NCBI GenBank assembly: GCA_944739405.2
Contig: OX123185.2
Location: forward strand, 5,019,840-5,083,839
Length of the DNA: 64,000 nt
Reading direction: 5' to 3'
DNA from: Euclidia mi
Taxonomy: Eukaryota; Arthropoda; Insecta; Lepidoptera; Erebidae
Positions within the stretch are counted from its first letter, which is position 1, and each line of letters opens with the position of its first letter. The notes under the pieces were generated by a model. The model saw only the letters and a list, made by a program, of their open reading frames with translations, was not told where the DNA came from and did not search any database. A program made the translations under genes and the position numbers. Shown here piece after piece: positions 1 through 9,893 of the stretch.

Positions 1-329
1 TACTCGCAGTGTGAACGAAACCATAGCGTGATTCAGCCGGACGGCACAACGCCATCTATCGAGCGCGCAGGTAAACTTATCTTGTATGAGAAATATTTGA
101 AATTGTATTTGTGAGGCATAAAATATTATTGTATTTTGTTGTATTATTGTTTAAATAATATACGTATTTAAATTGATTATTGTTTATGTTAGAAATAATC
201 TATTTTTGCAGGGCTAACAACCGAAAGTGACCGAAATATTTGCGAAAGGTTGGTGATGCGAAGATTGTATGAAAAAAGGTTGTTCTGAAAATAAAATAAT
301 AAATCAAAAACCTCTATTATATCTCTTTA
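1..329. other. unassigned AT-rich DNA
   Basis: No convincing ORF, terminal repeat or RNA-like fold was seen. The first 80 bases are more GC-rich than the rest and end in a possible splice donor (gcag/gtaaac), but nothing else supports an exon. Confidence 0.4.
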
Positions 330-790
330 TTTAGTTTGTTTGTTTGCATGAGCCCCTCCTCAAGTGAAGGTGAAGGCCTCCTCTAAAGAACTCCATATGT
401 CTCTATACTAAACTATTCGCGGCCAGCAGGTACCAGCTATTGTTATCAACTCGTCTGGCCATCTCGTGTAGGGTCTGCCTTTGAGACGTTTGCCGGTTGG
501 ACCTTTCCACGTTGTAACCCTGCTGGTTCATCTGTCGTCCTTTAGCCTCGCTTCGTGCCCAGTCCACTTCCATTTTAGTTTCTTAGCGTAGGTTAGAGCA
601 TCCGTCGCTTTGGTGGGTTTTCTAATTCTTGTGTGAGGAATTTTTTGCATCTTTTTAATATTGAGCATACTTCGTTCTATTCCACGTTGGCAGATGGTGA
701 TTTTGCTTTTTAATTTGGATGTAAGCATCCAAGTTTGACATGCATAGGTTAGACAAGTTAGGAGGCATGATGTCATGGCCTTTGTTTTGA
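330..790 (-). mobile_element. RTE/BovB-like LINE, C-terminal fragment
   Basis: The minus strand reads the end of an RTE-type reverse transcriptase. Recognisable pieces in order are ACQTWMLTSKLKSK, QRGIERSMLNIKK, KLKWKWTGHEARLKDDR and then GRPYTRWPDELITIAG, the usual C-terminal order in this clade. An in-frame TGA at about 528-530 falls between the last two, probably where the family has Trp. Endonuclease and catalytic RT are absent, so this is a 5'-truncated dead copy. About 0.15 kb separates it from the next LINE, which lies on the same strand. Confidence 0.75.
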
Positions 791-939
791 TATTTAATAT
801 AGTATAATAGTTTGATAATAAATAGCAAATAAATGCTAAATAAAAACATAAGATTTGGTTATAAATTATAATATTGCCACTCTTATGTTGCCACATTCAT
901 ACATTTAAAGTACTTAAAGTATGTACCTTGATAGTACGA

Positions 940-3900
940 TATAAGAATCAGAATCAGCCATTTATTCACATAAGATGGTATTACAAGTTGTTACATAATA
1001 ATAAAGTACAAGACATCTCGCCTGCAATAGGCATGTGAAAATTTAAATATTTAAATTATACAATAATACTAAATTATATTTTCTTATAATAATAACAAAT
1101 GGACCACAATAAGCATACATTTAATCTTAAATTAGTTTATATTTATTTATAATTCAAGTATTCATTGATGGTGTAAAAACAGTTTTCAATTAACCATGCC
1201 TTTAATTTTCGTTTGTATTGGGTGATGGGAAGTTCTCTGAAAGCACGTGGAACAGATTATATACTTTTATGCACATCATGAAACAATTATTTTTATGATT
1301 TGTGCTTCTACATGCTATCATTTTCAATTTAGTGGGGTCCCTTGATTGCAACCTACAATCTTCCCGCACTCTGGTAAACATGTGTTAATGGGTTCTCACA
1401 AACATTCCTATTTCTAGGATGTACATCGTTACCAAGGTCAATATACCAAGATCCTTGAATAGTGGTCTGCATGACTCAAAAGGCCCGGCTCCACAAATTG
1501 CTATTAATAAACGCCCTAGTAATGTGAGTTGAGTTACCCCATAATAGCAAACCGTACCTCAAAAGAGAACCCACATGACCAAGGTAGGCTGTAAGAGTTG
1601 CTGCTTCATTGGTGGTTCTCTTTAATTCTCTTAGAGCATAAGTAAACCTACTAATTCTTTTGCATACTGAGTCTATATGTATTTTCCAGTTACAATGTTC
1701 GTCTAAAGAAAGTCCAAGAAATTTTATATTATCAACTTTATTTAGTTTTTTTCGTCAAGTGTAATGGTAATTTGTACCGGTACTTGTTTGTAGTTCGAGA
1801 AATGTATGTTTTGAGTTTTGGAGATGTTTATTTTTAATTTGTTGTAAGAGAGCCAGTTTAAAATATTATTCAATGTCATACGAACTGTGACTTCGTGATC
1901 CTCGGTCTTGACTTGAGGCACGATTACTGACACGTCATCGGCATCGAGTACGCACTTGTGACATGTGGCACTTGGAAGTTCATTTATGTACAAGAGAAAC
2001 AATAGTGGGCCTAATATGCTCCCTTGCGGTACTCCGGCTTTGTTATTCCTAAAGCATGATCTGTAGCTTGTTGACACTAGGTTATCATTAATGCGCGATA
2101 ATTCGACGCATTGGCGTCGTTCATAGAGATAGCTACTTATCCAACTCAGAGCAGTACCACGAATGCCGTAACGCTCACATTTATTAAGTAAGATTTCAAA
2201 ATTTACTAGATCGAAAGCCTTGCTCATATCGAGAAAAACGACAGTAACTGGTTGTTTTTTATCTACGTTTTCCGTTATGGATTTTACTAACGAGTATGCA
2301 GCGAGTGTGGTAGATTTACCTTTTTGGAACCCGTTCTGTTCCTCTTTGATTATTTCATGTTTATTAAGAAACTCATTCAACCTAGAAACTCTCTCATATA
2401 TCTTAGATAAAATGGGTATAAGAGTGATAGGCCTGTAATTGTTTACGTCTAACACGCAGCCTTTATTATGCACGGGCTTCACTATAGATATCTTCAGTTT
2501 ATCAGGGAATGTTCCGTTTATGAAAGACACGTTTATTAAGTGACAAAGTACTGGAGATATGGTTAACGCACATGATTTTCTTATGGACGTGGGAACCTCG
2601 TCGTATCCCACAGATTTTTTGTTACTTAACGATTGTATAGTCTTCAGAATTTCAGTAGGAGTGCAAGGACGCAAGAAAATACTGTAATGATTCCTGTTGG
2701 GCTCAGTGTAAGTCTTATTTCTAATGTGCCGATCTACATCATTATTATCAGCAACATTGGTAAAAAAGTCGTTAAAAGTGTTTGCGATAGCGACAGGATC
2801 ATTTATTACAGGATTATCACTCTTTAAAAAATCTATCTGTTTACTTATTTTTGCTGAATCCGACATATGATTAATGACGTTCCAAGTAGCCACCAGTAAA
2901 CCTTTATTTGCAGAGTTTTGTATATATTTAAGATTAACAGATTTTTTTGATAAGTTTATACATTTCTTTAAGATTTTATTATATTTGCTGTAATGAGCTA
3001 GTTTATTTGTATTTAAGTTTTTATAACAAGTTTTTTTTAGTGTTCTTTTGTATCTACAGCTGATCTTAATGCCATTCGATATCCATTTAGGCTTCATATT
3101 ATTGCTATGGATTTTAACACTTTTTAAAGAAAAACACAAGTTATAAAATAAAATAAAAATTTCATGAAAATTGTCAAATGTTCTATTAGAATCATCATCG
3201 TTAAAAATGTCATTCCACGAAATACCATTTAAAGCGTCATTAAACTTTTTAATATTATCGATATAATAGTCTCTAACATGGATGTACCAGTAATGTGGTC
3301 TAGGTATATTATTGGCTGGAAATTTTAGAAGCTGGCATGTGTTATGGTCAGACACAAACAATTCATAAGTATTGCCTACATCTTTCTTTCTATTACTAAA
3401 AATGTGATCTATGCAGGAGTTCTGCCTTGTTGGTATTTTAATGTGTTGATAAAACCCATAGCTTGAGAAAATATCTTTGAATTTAATTGAGTCACTAGTG
3501 TCTTTTAGAGTGTCTATATTCATGTCACCAATAATTATTATACGTTTTTTATGTTTAAGTAGTAATTTGTACAGTAATAATTCTAAACTTTCAAAGAACT
3601 TGTAGGTATTTGAGTTAGGTATCCTGTAAATACATATAATAATACACTGCAAAGCTGGAATCTCAACACCACAACATTGGAATATTTTTCTTTACAAAGT
3701 TCTTTAAGGAACTCAATATTTTTGATACTTAGTGATTTATAGACTAGAATACTAACACCACCTCTTTTTTCCTTTTTTCTGCTAAAGAAACTTACAAGCT
3801 TATATATTATATAAATTTTAAAAATTAATATTAGGTTCATCACCAGACTTAACAAAAGTTTCAGTGAAGCATAACACATCTAAACATATATTCTGGTTAG

Positions 3901-4150
3901 TTAGTTCATTTACACATACCTCTAAGACATCCATTTTGTTTAGTAATCCAGCAACATTTTGATGTAGAATTGTGCATATATATTCACATTTAGAGTCGAA
4001 AAACTGGATACCAATTGTATTGTCAATTACAGTGTTGACAGTGGGATTACTATTGATACCCTCGTTACTTCTTAATTTATTTACAATCGGAAAATAAAAA
4101 GGTATAGTGCCCTTTTTATACGAACTGTTTGAAATAGAATTAGTTTTTAT
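940..4150 (-). mobile_element. Jockey/CR1-like LINE copy, decayed
   Basis: A minus-strand non-LTR retrotransposon. The 3' end lies near 945-1140: AT-rich UTR closed by a repeated gattct motif. Upstream come the RT C-terminus (about 1150-1740), RT plus part of the endonuclease (1742-3652) and the N-terminal endonuclease half (to about 4000) in another frame. The 5' boundary near 4150 is approximate, and no target duplication was identified. Several frameshifts and stops show it is not functional as assembled. Confidence 0.8.
1150..4000 (-). pseudogene. LINE ORF2: EEP endonuclease + reverse transcriptase, frameshifted
   Basis: The endonuclease begins at about 4000 with NVAGLLNKMDV and VLCFTETFVKSGD. 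It then shows RKKEKRGGVSILVYKSL, changes frame near 3685, and continues with IYRIPNSN, GDMNIDTL, SCIDHIFSN and VSDHN. The RT shows NYRPITLIPILSKIYE, QNGFQKGKST, FLDMSKAFDLV, GVPQGSILGPLLF and the catalytic box as LDADDVSVI. The aromatic residue expected before ADD (Tyr or Phe) is Asp here, although both catalytic Asp remain. The frame breaks again at 1746-1752 and continues as FTYALRELKRTTN, LLRYGLLLWGNST and finally FRELPITQYKRKLKAWL near 1150-1250. Product when intact: target-nicking endonuclease and RNA-dependent DNA polymerase. Confidence 0.8.
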
Positions 4151-5273
4151 TATAAGTCAAATCGATTATATCGATTAAGTAACATTTTGTTTAGTCTATT
4201 GAAAATTTCTGACAATAGTCACACTGAACTGTCGATTTCCCCTTCCGGAAAAGGACGTCGGTCTTGTTCTGTCTCGCGAGATTGCAATTGATATAAATTG
4301 ATCGCCTTTTGAATTAACGCGAACTGAATTAACTTGAAAATACGTACGATTGCCGCTTTTGACTTCCGGCAAAGTTTGTGATAAATTAATGAACATTTGT
4401 GAAATATTGAACTTTTTAAAACACGTGTGAGAATTCCTGTTTGGAGCCTGGAGAAGGACTACGCTGAACTGGACCCTGGTATTCGATTCTCTTGTTATTT
4501 TGGCCAAAATTATGAGTTAATCCTATAGGTCCACTTCAAGAATATCACCAGTGAAGATATCAGGTGAGTTGAAACATTTTATTAATATTGGTTGTGACTC
4601 GCTGTGCAACGCAGTGAAAGTGTTTAGATATATTGTCTATCGTGGTCAGGTAGATGTATTACACCTTCCACTGCAACTCTGTTCTGAAAATCCCTACCTG
4701 GCTACGGTAATTCTAGACACGAACTATGTTTTATGTTAGTGGTAAAGTGACTTTGTAAATATCTTATTTCATAATCATTAGAATCAATTATTAAATTAAC
4801 ATTTCTTAATAAACTATTAAATTATTATTCTTATTGTATATATTTAAGGGTGCAGACACAAATTGGCATTTATTAGTATTGTTACAGAATTGTTTGAATA
4901 GATTATTTAATTTCCACTCATTCAGATAAGGGTTGTGCTTAACATGTAGTAATATTATATTAATAGAGTCCACTACGTCATGGCACGAATCGAGTATTTC
5001 AGCAGACAACGCGAAAGGCTTTGCTATAGATGGTAGCGCCATCTACCTTCCTATCTATAACTAATCGCATCAACGTTAATCGTTCCACGCTTGTCTAGTG
5101 CGAGCGACACCATATTTCCGTCCCTCTCTATCCCACTCCCTGGAAGGGGCACTGCCTTTCGATTGGTCGCCGCGATCGTCGACGCGAGTGACAGAACTTT
5201 CGAGAACATTCGATTCGCGATACGCGTCCGCTATACCGGATCACCGCGCCGCTCCCGCTGTAGTTATTACCGA
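4151..5273. other. unassigned region
   Basis: No protein family was recognised. A minus-strand ORF at 4196-4507 (103 codons) and one at 4806-5042 (78 codons, containing a CHDVVDSINIILLHVKHNPY-like stretch) are open, but I could not match them to a family. On the plus strand, 4571 ends a GC-richer stretch with a good splice-donor match (atcag/gtgagt). It could be a TE leader or part of a host transcript. Confidence 0.3.
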
Positions 5274-5397
5274 TTATAAAAAACCGCTCGCAAGTGGAAG
5301 TGACTGTGTAGTGAAGTGAAAACAAGCAGCTGCATCACGATACCACCAGGAGACTGCCCTTCGGAAACGAAGAAGATTGCCGTATAAGGTAAGTGCC
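5274..5397 (+). promoter_or_regulatory. candidate promoter, short exon and splice donor
   Basis: A TATA-box match (tataaaaaa, about 5276-5284) sits at the end of a 170-bp GC-rich stretch. About 30 bp downstream a purine-rich segment could hold the start site, and a strong splice donor (ataag/gtaagt) follows near 5391. The order TATA, short exon, donor fits either a retroelement leader or a host 5' exon. No following exon was recognised and no transcript data are available, so this is a weak call. Confidence 0.3.
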
Positions 5398-5602
5398 CTC
5401 CATCCTTGGAATATCCTATACCCACTCACAATCATCTCTCCCATTCCAATCCTAGGCGGCTAAAACCCGCTATCCTTGTATACAGTCCATTTCCTTCTCC
5501 AAGTCGCCTAGAACCTACGGTTTCGGTGTATCGCCGAAACAATAGAAAACAGAGAATCAGATTCTGTGCTAGTCCTTTGCACTGTAGTCCTCCGAATATA
5601 TA
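5391..5602 (-). pseudogene. 3' part of LINE ORF1, cut off by RTE insertion
   Basis: The minus-strand reading that ends at 9087 on the far side of the RTE (GDKCIYIF) resumes here as IFGGLQCKGLAQNLI. This makes the segment the continuation of ORF1 of the neighbouring CR1-like LINE. The reading drifts out of a recognisable frame towards 5430. The outer boundary of that LINE is somewhere in this interval and I could not fix it. Confidence 0.5.
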
Positions 5603-5621
5603 CATACATACATACATAGAC

Positions 5622-8600
5622 TCACGCCTGTTTCCCAGAGGGGTAGGCAGAGACTACGGAACGCCATTTGCAACGATCCTGACATACCTCACTTGCTTCA
5701 CTCACTCCCATCAAGTTTCTCATGCATGCTCTTCTGTTAAGGGTACTTCTGACTTGTCCTTTTTTCAGGATGTCTCCAATCTGGTCAGTGAACGTTCTCC
5801 TAGGTCTTCCCCTTTGTCCTGTCCCATTCACACTAGCTTGATGTATCTTCTTTGTCAGTCTATCGTCATCCATCCTCTCCATGTGCCCAAACCATCTTAA
5901 CATGCCTTTCTCAATGCTTGTCACTACATCTTCTTTTACCCCACACCACTCTCGTATCACACAATTCTTTACTCTGTCGGTCAAAGACACACCACACATA
6001 CTTCTCAGTGCTCTCATTTCTACAGCATTTATTCTACTTTCAAATCTCTTCTGCCATACCCAACTTTCACTACCATACGTAAGGGTAGGCACTAACACAC
6101 CTCTATGTACAGCCAAACGTGCCTTTTTGGACACGTTTTGACTGTTCATAAACGCCTTCAGAGCTCCATTCACACAATTACCTGCATTAACTCTCCTTTC
6201 AATATCTGCTTCATTCTTACCATCTCTTGTAAACAACGTACCTAAGTAAACAAACTCATTCACTTGTTCCACTCGCTGTCCATCGATCAAAACATTACAA
6301 GCCGTAACGCATTCCTCCTTTTCAAAAACCATAACTTTCGTTTTACTTACATTCACTTTCATTCCTTTCCTTTCTAACGCACGATGCATGATTGTTACCA
6401 TCTCCTGCAACTCCTCCGTTGAAGATGCAAGTATAACCTGATCATCAGCATAAAGGAGGCATTTGACGAGTAACCCATTCATCCTTAATCCGCAGTCACT
6501 ATGTTTTAAATCTTGCAAACAACTGTCCATGAAGAGGTTAAACAGCCACGGCAACGCTACACATCCCTGTCTAACACCTTTATCGATGGTAAACCAGTCA
6601 GTGTATGCCCCGTGTATCCTCACACAAGCTCTAGAATCCTCATAAAGGGATTTCAGAGCTCGAATGAGGCTGCTGTCCACCCCATTCATTGACAGCACCG
6701 ACCACATTTCATTCCTCACCACTTTATCGTAAGCCTTTTCCAAATCCACGAATGCACAATAGACCTTTTGACCTTTGGCCAAAAATTTTCCGGCTATGCT
6801 TCGCAAGGAAAAAACCTGATCCGTGCATCCCATACCCTTTCGGAATCCCGCTTGTACATCCCATATTTTCTTGTCGGTTACTTCCATAACTCTTTCAATA
6901 AGTACCTTTGCATACAATTTGCCAACAATGCTGAGAAGGCTAATGCCTCTATAGTTTTTGCAGTCTTGTTGCGAGCCTTTTCCTTTATGAAGAGGCACAA
7001 CTGTAGCTGTGGTCCAGTCTTTAGGTACTCGGCCGGTGTTCCAACACAAGTTATATAACCGCTGCAACTGACCAACTATGATGCCCTGTCCAGCCTTCAG
7101 CATTTCGACTGTAATCCTATCATATCCTGCAGCCTTACCTACTTTCATACTTCCCAGTGCCTTCACGATCTCATCCACGCCAATAACGCTTTCATCATTG
7201 CTATCATTACAATTCACTTCAGCTATCGGTGTCTCTATCGCCGTTCTTTCGAATAAACTTTCAAAATACTCTTTCCATCTCTTCAGCACGCACAATTCAC
7301 CATTTACTATACTTCCATTCTCGTCTCTGATGGATGTGTGTTCTGAAGATTGAGTTCTTCCTCGAACTGCACGAACGGATTTCCAGAAAAACTTAATGTT
7401 CCTCTGGAAATCGTCAGATAATCTGCTATCAAACTCATCTTTCTTTTCCTCTTTTTTCCTTTTAACCATTTCTTTCACTATTCTTTTTGACCTAATAAAC
7501 TCCTTTTTTGCTTCATCTATGTCTACACTCGTTGCTTTTCCCATTCTTTCATTTGCTTTGGCAGCCAACCAATCTGACCAAGCTATCTTCTTCTCTGACA
7601 CTGCTGATTGTACATCCTTATCCCACCATGTATTCTTAACCTTTCGTATTTTCCTTCTCTTGATCATACCACATACTTCAGACGCTACACATACTACCTC
7701 TTCTTTAAAGGCCTGCCATAATTCTTCCATATCATTTATGCCATCGAATCTCTCAAATCTTGCTATCAATCTTCGTTTATACTCATCTTTCACATCTTTC
7801 TCTTGTAGATTTTCTACTTTTATTCTTTCCAAGACCGTATTTTCATTACGCTCTCGGTGTCGCCATCCTTTAAAGAGCCCACTTATCCGGCTCATCACCA
7901 AGAAGTGGTCTGTGTGGATGCCGATCCCTCGATATACTCTTGTATCCAACACATTCTTTCTCAATCGTTCATCTACTATCACAAAATCAATCATACTTCT
8001 TCTAACATTTTTCGCCTCTCGCGTATACATATGTATCCTTTTATGATCAAACATGGTGTTTGTCACACAAAAGCTCCACTCCAAACAAATCTCAAGCAGT
8101 GCTTTTCCATTTTCGTTCACACTCTCATCACCAAATGCACCTAACACCCTTTCAAATCCATCTCGCTTTACTCCCACCCATCCATTGAAATCCCCTAACA
8201 AGATCAATCTTTCATTATCTTTGCAGTTCCTCAAAATCTCTCTTAAACTCTCCCAAAACTCCTGCCTTTCGTCTTGCTCATGTTGTGACATACCCGTAAC
8301 TATATTGACCGGGGCGTACACCCCCACAATAAAGAGACGAGTAAGTCCTACTTTCATTCTCATCCACAGTAGCCTAGCATTTACACATTCAAACTCTTTT
8401 ACGCACTCATTCATTCGCGCCGACAGTACTACACCAACTCCCTTACAGGCTCTGGTGGTACTGTCTACCCCAGACCAATACGCTGTATATGCACCATGCT
8501 TGGTGGTGTCACACCCTTTTCTTTTTGTTTCATTCACACAAAGAACATCAATCTTTCTATCATCCATCATCTGACATACTTCATCCAATTTGCCGTTCAT

Positions 8601-8726
8601 TCCTCCACCAACAAATGTCGCAAACCTGCTTTCCGTAGGCCGCTTTTTGCCCTCGCGGGAAACGAGACGTGACGGGTTGCGAACCGCGTCGCCGCCATAT
8701 GGAGAAGAATAAGTTTTTGTTCCCAT
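5622..8726 (-). CDS. RTE LINE polyprotein: EEP endonuclease + reverse transcriptase (1034 aa)
   Basis: One unbroken frame. Residues about 50-290 form an endonuclease/exonuclease/phosphatase-like nuclease (DVLCVNETKRKG, LLGDFNGWVG, MIDFVIVDE, HTDHFLVM), which nicks target DNA. Residues about 500-800 form the reverse transcriptase (NYRGISLLSIVGKLYAKVL, AGFRKGMGCTDQ, FVDLEKAYDKV, GVRQGC and catalytic LLYADDQVILA). The rest is the RTE C-terminal region (LTYGSESWVWQKR, MLRWFGHMERMDDDRL, GRPRRTF), ending AYPSGKQA close to the 3' terminus as is usual for RTE. The chosen start is the first Met of the frame, and true initiation could be internal. No ORF1 is expected for this clade. Catalytic residues look complete, so it could be a source copy. 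Confidence 0.9.
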   Translation of the reverse strand: MGTKTYSSPYGGDAVRNPSRLVSREGKKRPTESRFATFVGGGMNGKLDEVCQMMDDRKIDVLCVNETKRKGCDTTKHGAYTAYWSGVDSTTRACKGVGVVLSARMNECVKEFECVNARLLWMRMKVGLTRLFIVGVYAPVNIVTGMSQHEQDERQEFWESLREILRNCKDNERLILLGDFNGWVGVKRDGFERVLGAFGDESVNENGKALLEICLEWSFCVTNTMFDHKRIHMYTREAKNVRRSMIDFVIVDERLRKNVLDTRVYRGIGIHTDHFLVMSRISGLFKGWRHRERNENTVLERIKVENLQEKDVKDEYKRRLIARFERFDGINDMEELWQAFKEEVVCVASEVCGMIKRRKIRKVKNTWWDKDVQSAVSEKKIAWSDWLAAKANERMGKATSVDIDEAKKEFIRSKRIVKEMVKRKKEEKKDEFDSRLSDDFQRNIKFFWKSVRAVRGRTQSSEHTSIRDENGSIVNGELCVLKRWKEYFESLFERTAIETPIAEVNCNDSNDESVIGVDEIVKALGSMKVGKAAGYDRITVEMLKAGQGIIVGQLQRLYNLCWNTGRVPKDWTTATVVPLHKGKGSQQDCKNYRGISLLSIVGKLYAKVLIERVMEVTDKKIWDVQAGFRKGMGCTDQVFSLRSIAGKFLAKGQKVYCAFVDLEKAYDKVVRNEMWSVLSMNGVDSSLIRALKSLYEDSRACVRIHGAYTDWFTIDKGVRQGCVALPWLFNLFMDSCLQDLKHSDCGLRMNGLLVKCLLYADDQVILASSTEELQEMVTIMHRALERKGMKVNVSKTKVMVFEKEECVTACNVLIDGQRVEQVNEFVYLGTLFTRDGKNEADIERRVNAGNCVNGALKAFMNSQNVSKKARLAVHRGVLVPTLTYGSESWVWQKRFESRINAVEMRALRSMCGVSLTDRVKNCVIREWCGVKEDVVTSIEKGMLRWFGHMERMDDDRLTKKIHQASVNGTGQRGRPRRTFTDQIGDILKKGQVRSTLNRRACMRNLMGVSEASEVCQDRCKWRSVVSAYPSGKQA

Positions 8727-8931
8727 AGCGTTCCCACGAGATTTAGGGAACTAGACGGTCCATCCCCGCAGAGCCCTTTACGGGGGTAAGGCGGAATATC
8801 AGCTGTGCCCTGTGACCACCAACACAGGCACCCTCCGTTTACGACCAGCTTGCCCTCTGGCCACGAATCCCTCGGCACGGGTCGGTTCACACCTTAGATC
8901 GGGGTTTTGTTTCGGGTATGCTCCCTGAAAG

Positions 8932-9080
8932 TTGGTTTAAATTCGGAGTTTTCCTTCTCCTAGACAGGTTGCCAACCAAGGCTAACGAGGCTCATCTCCC
9001 CGAACGTTTGGTTTAATTTCGGAGTTTTCCTTCTCCTAGACAGGTTGCCAACCAAGGCTAACGAGGCCCATCTCCCCGAA
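8932..9080 (-). repeat. two tandem 73-bp units at the RTE 5' end
   Basis: The units at about 8932-9004 and 9008-9080 differ at only a few positions. Each runs from ttggttta to tctccccgaa on the plus strand. Tandem 5' monomers upstream of a LINE ORF can act as promoter repeats in other elements; that role here is inference. Confidence 0.8.
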
Positions 9081-9893
9081 TATATAAATACATTTATCGC
9101 CATTATCTGGTATTGATGAGGTAGTCATCATTTTTGTAGGGCTATTCATAATAGATGGTTTATCGCCTTCCGTAGATTTTGATTTTATTTGTTCAGACTG
9201 TTCAGAGCGACCCGTAGCGACATCTGTCATTTCATTAGAGAAATCCTCATTAAGTCCAACATCTAAACAAATCTCGTGAGCCGTATTGTTCAATAATTTC
9301 CTCTGGCATTCAGCAGTCTTTCTTTGGATTGAGCAGGATATTTTATTTTGACTTGTTGGTGCTTTGCAAGGAGCTTTAAGCTTAGTGATGATAGTATTTT
9401 GCTGGCTGATATGCTTGTTTAAAGAACTATTTTCTTGCTCAAGACTTTCTATTTTTGAATGCACAGCAGCAAGCTTTGACTTAAGATTTTCTATTTCATC
9501 TTGTAATTCTGCCATATTAATTGCTGCAGTAGACAAATCTGGTAGGCTTTTTGCGATGTACGACTGAGGCGAATCGAACGAGGATGATAATTCAATGGAT
9601 TCATCATTCTTAATTGCCGGGGAAACGGTTAAATTGGTTGTGGAGATCACCTTTTTCCTCCTCGTAACTTTGGAAGGGATAATAACACTTATGTCATGTT
9701 TCTGTTTCATACTTTTTTGGAAACAAGTCTTGCAACGCCATATCCTTTTAGATTCAATACTCATTAGTCGATAAGTTTGTTCCGGATATCCATCGCAATG
9801 CAATTCGAATCTGTTGTTGCATACCGAATATAAAGCTGTATTCTTTATATCCACAGATTGTTTGCATTTAAAACATGGAATCAGTGTTGGCAT
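9081..9893 (-). pseudogene. LINE ORF1 (PHD-like finger + coiled coil), inverted and truncated
   Basis: Reading from ATG at 9893: a cysteine/histidine-rich finger (PCFKCKQSVDI, CNNRFELHCDG, WRCKTC) typical of PHD-type domains in ORF1 of some CR1-group LINEs, a basic linker, then a coiled coil (MAELQDEIENLKSKLAAVHS, IESLEQENSSLNKHI) for self-association, then a Ser/Thr-rich tail. The RTE interrupts it at 9081 after GDKCIYI, and it continues at 5602. It is in the opposite orientation to ORF2 immediately to the right. Expected role: RNA-binding/chaperone subunit of the retrotransposition particle. Confidence 0.7.

Larger units (their letters stand above)
5603..9080 (-). mobile_element. RTE-clade LINE, near full length, intact ORF
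   Basis: Minus-strand insertion of about 3.48 kb. The 3' end (5603-5640) carries the lepidopteran RTE signature, 'cagaggggtaggcagag' on the plus strand, and a (TATG)n tail. The 5' end (8600-9080) holds a conserved leader and two tandem 73-bp units. The 11-mer ccgaatatata flanks it at 5592-5602 and 9076-9086. Part of the right copy may belong to the element, so the real duplication is 8-11 bp. It interrupts ORF1 of the inverted LINE, so it is the younger insertion. It may have been active recently. Confidence 0.85.

Noticed and set aside
4196..4507. 103-codon minus-strand ORF as LINE ORF1
   Set aside because: No zinc knuckle, PHD or coiled-coil pattern and no frame link to the adjacent LINE; left unassigned.
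7396..8046. 216-codon plus-strand ORF
   Set aside because: Antisense shadow of the RTE endonuclease/RT frame; its composition follows the opposite strand.
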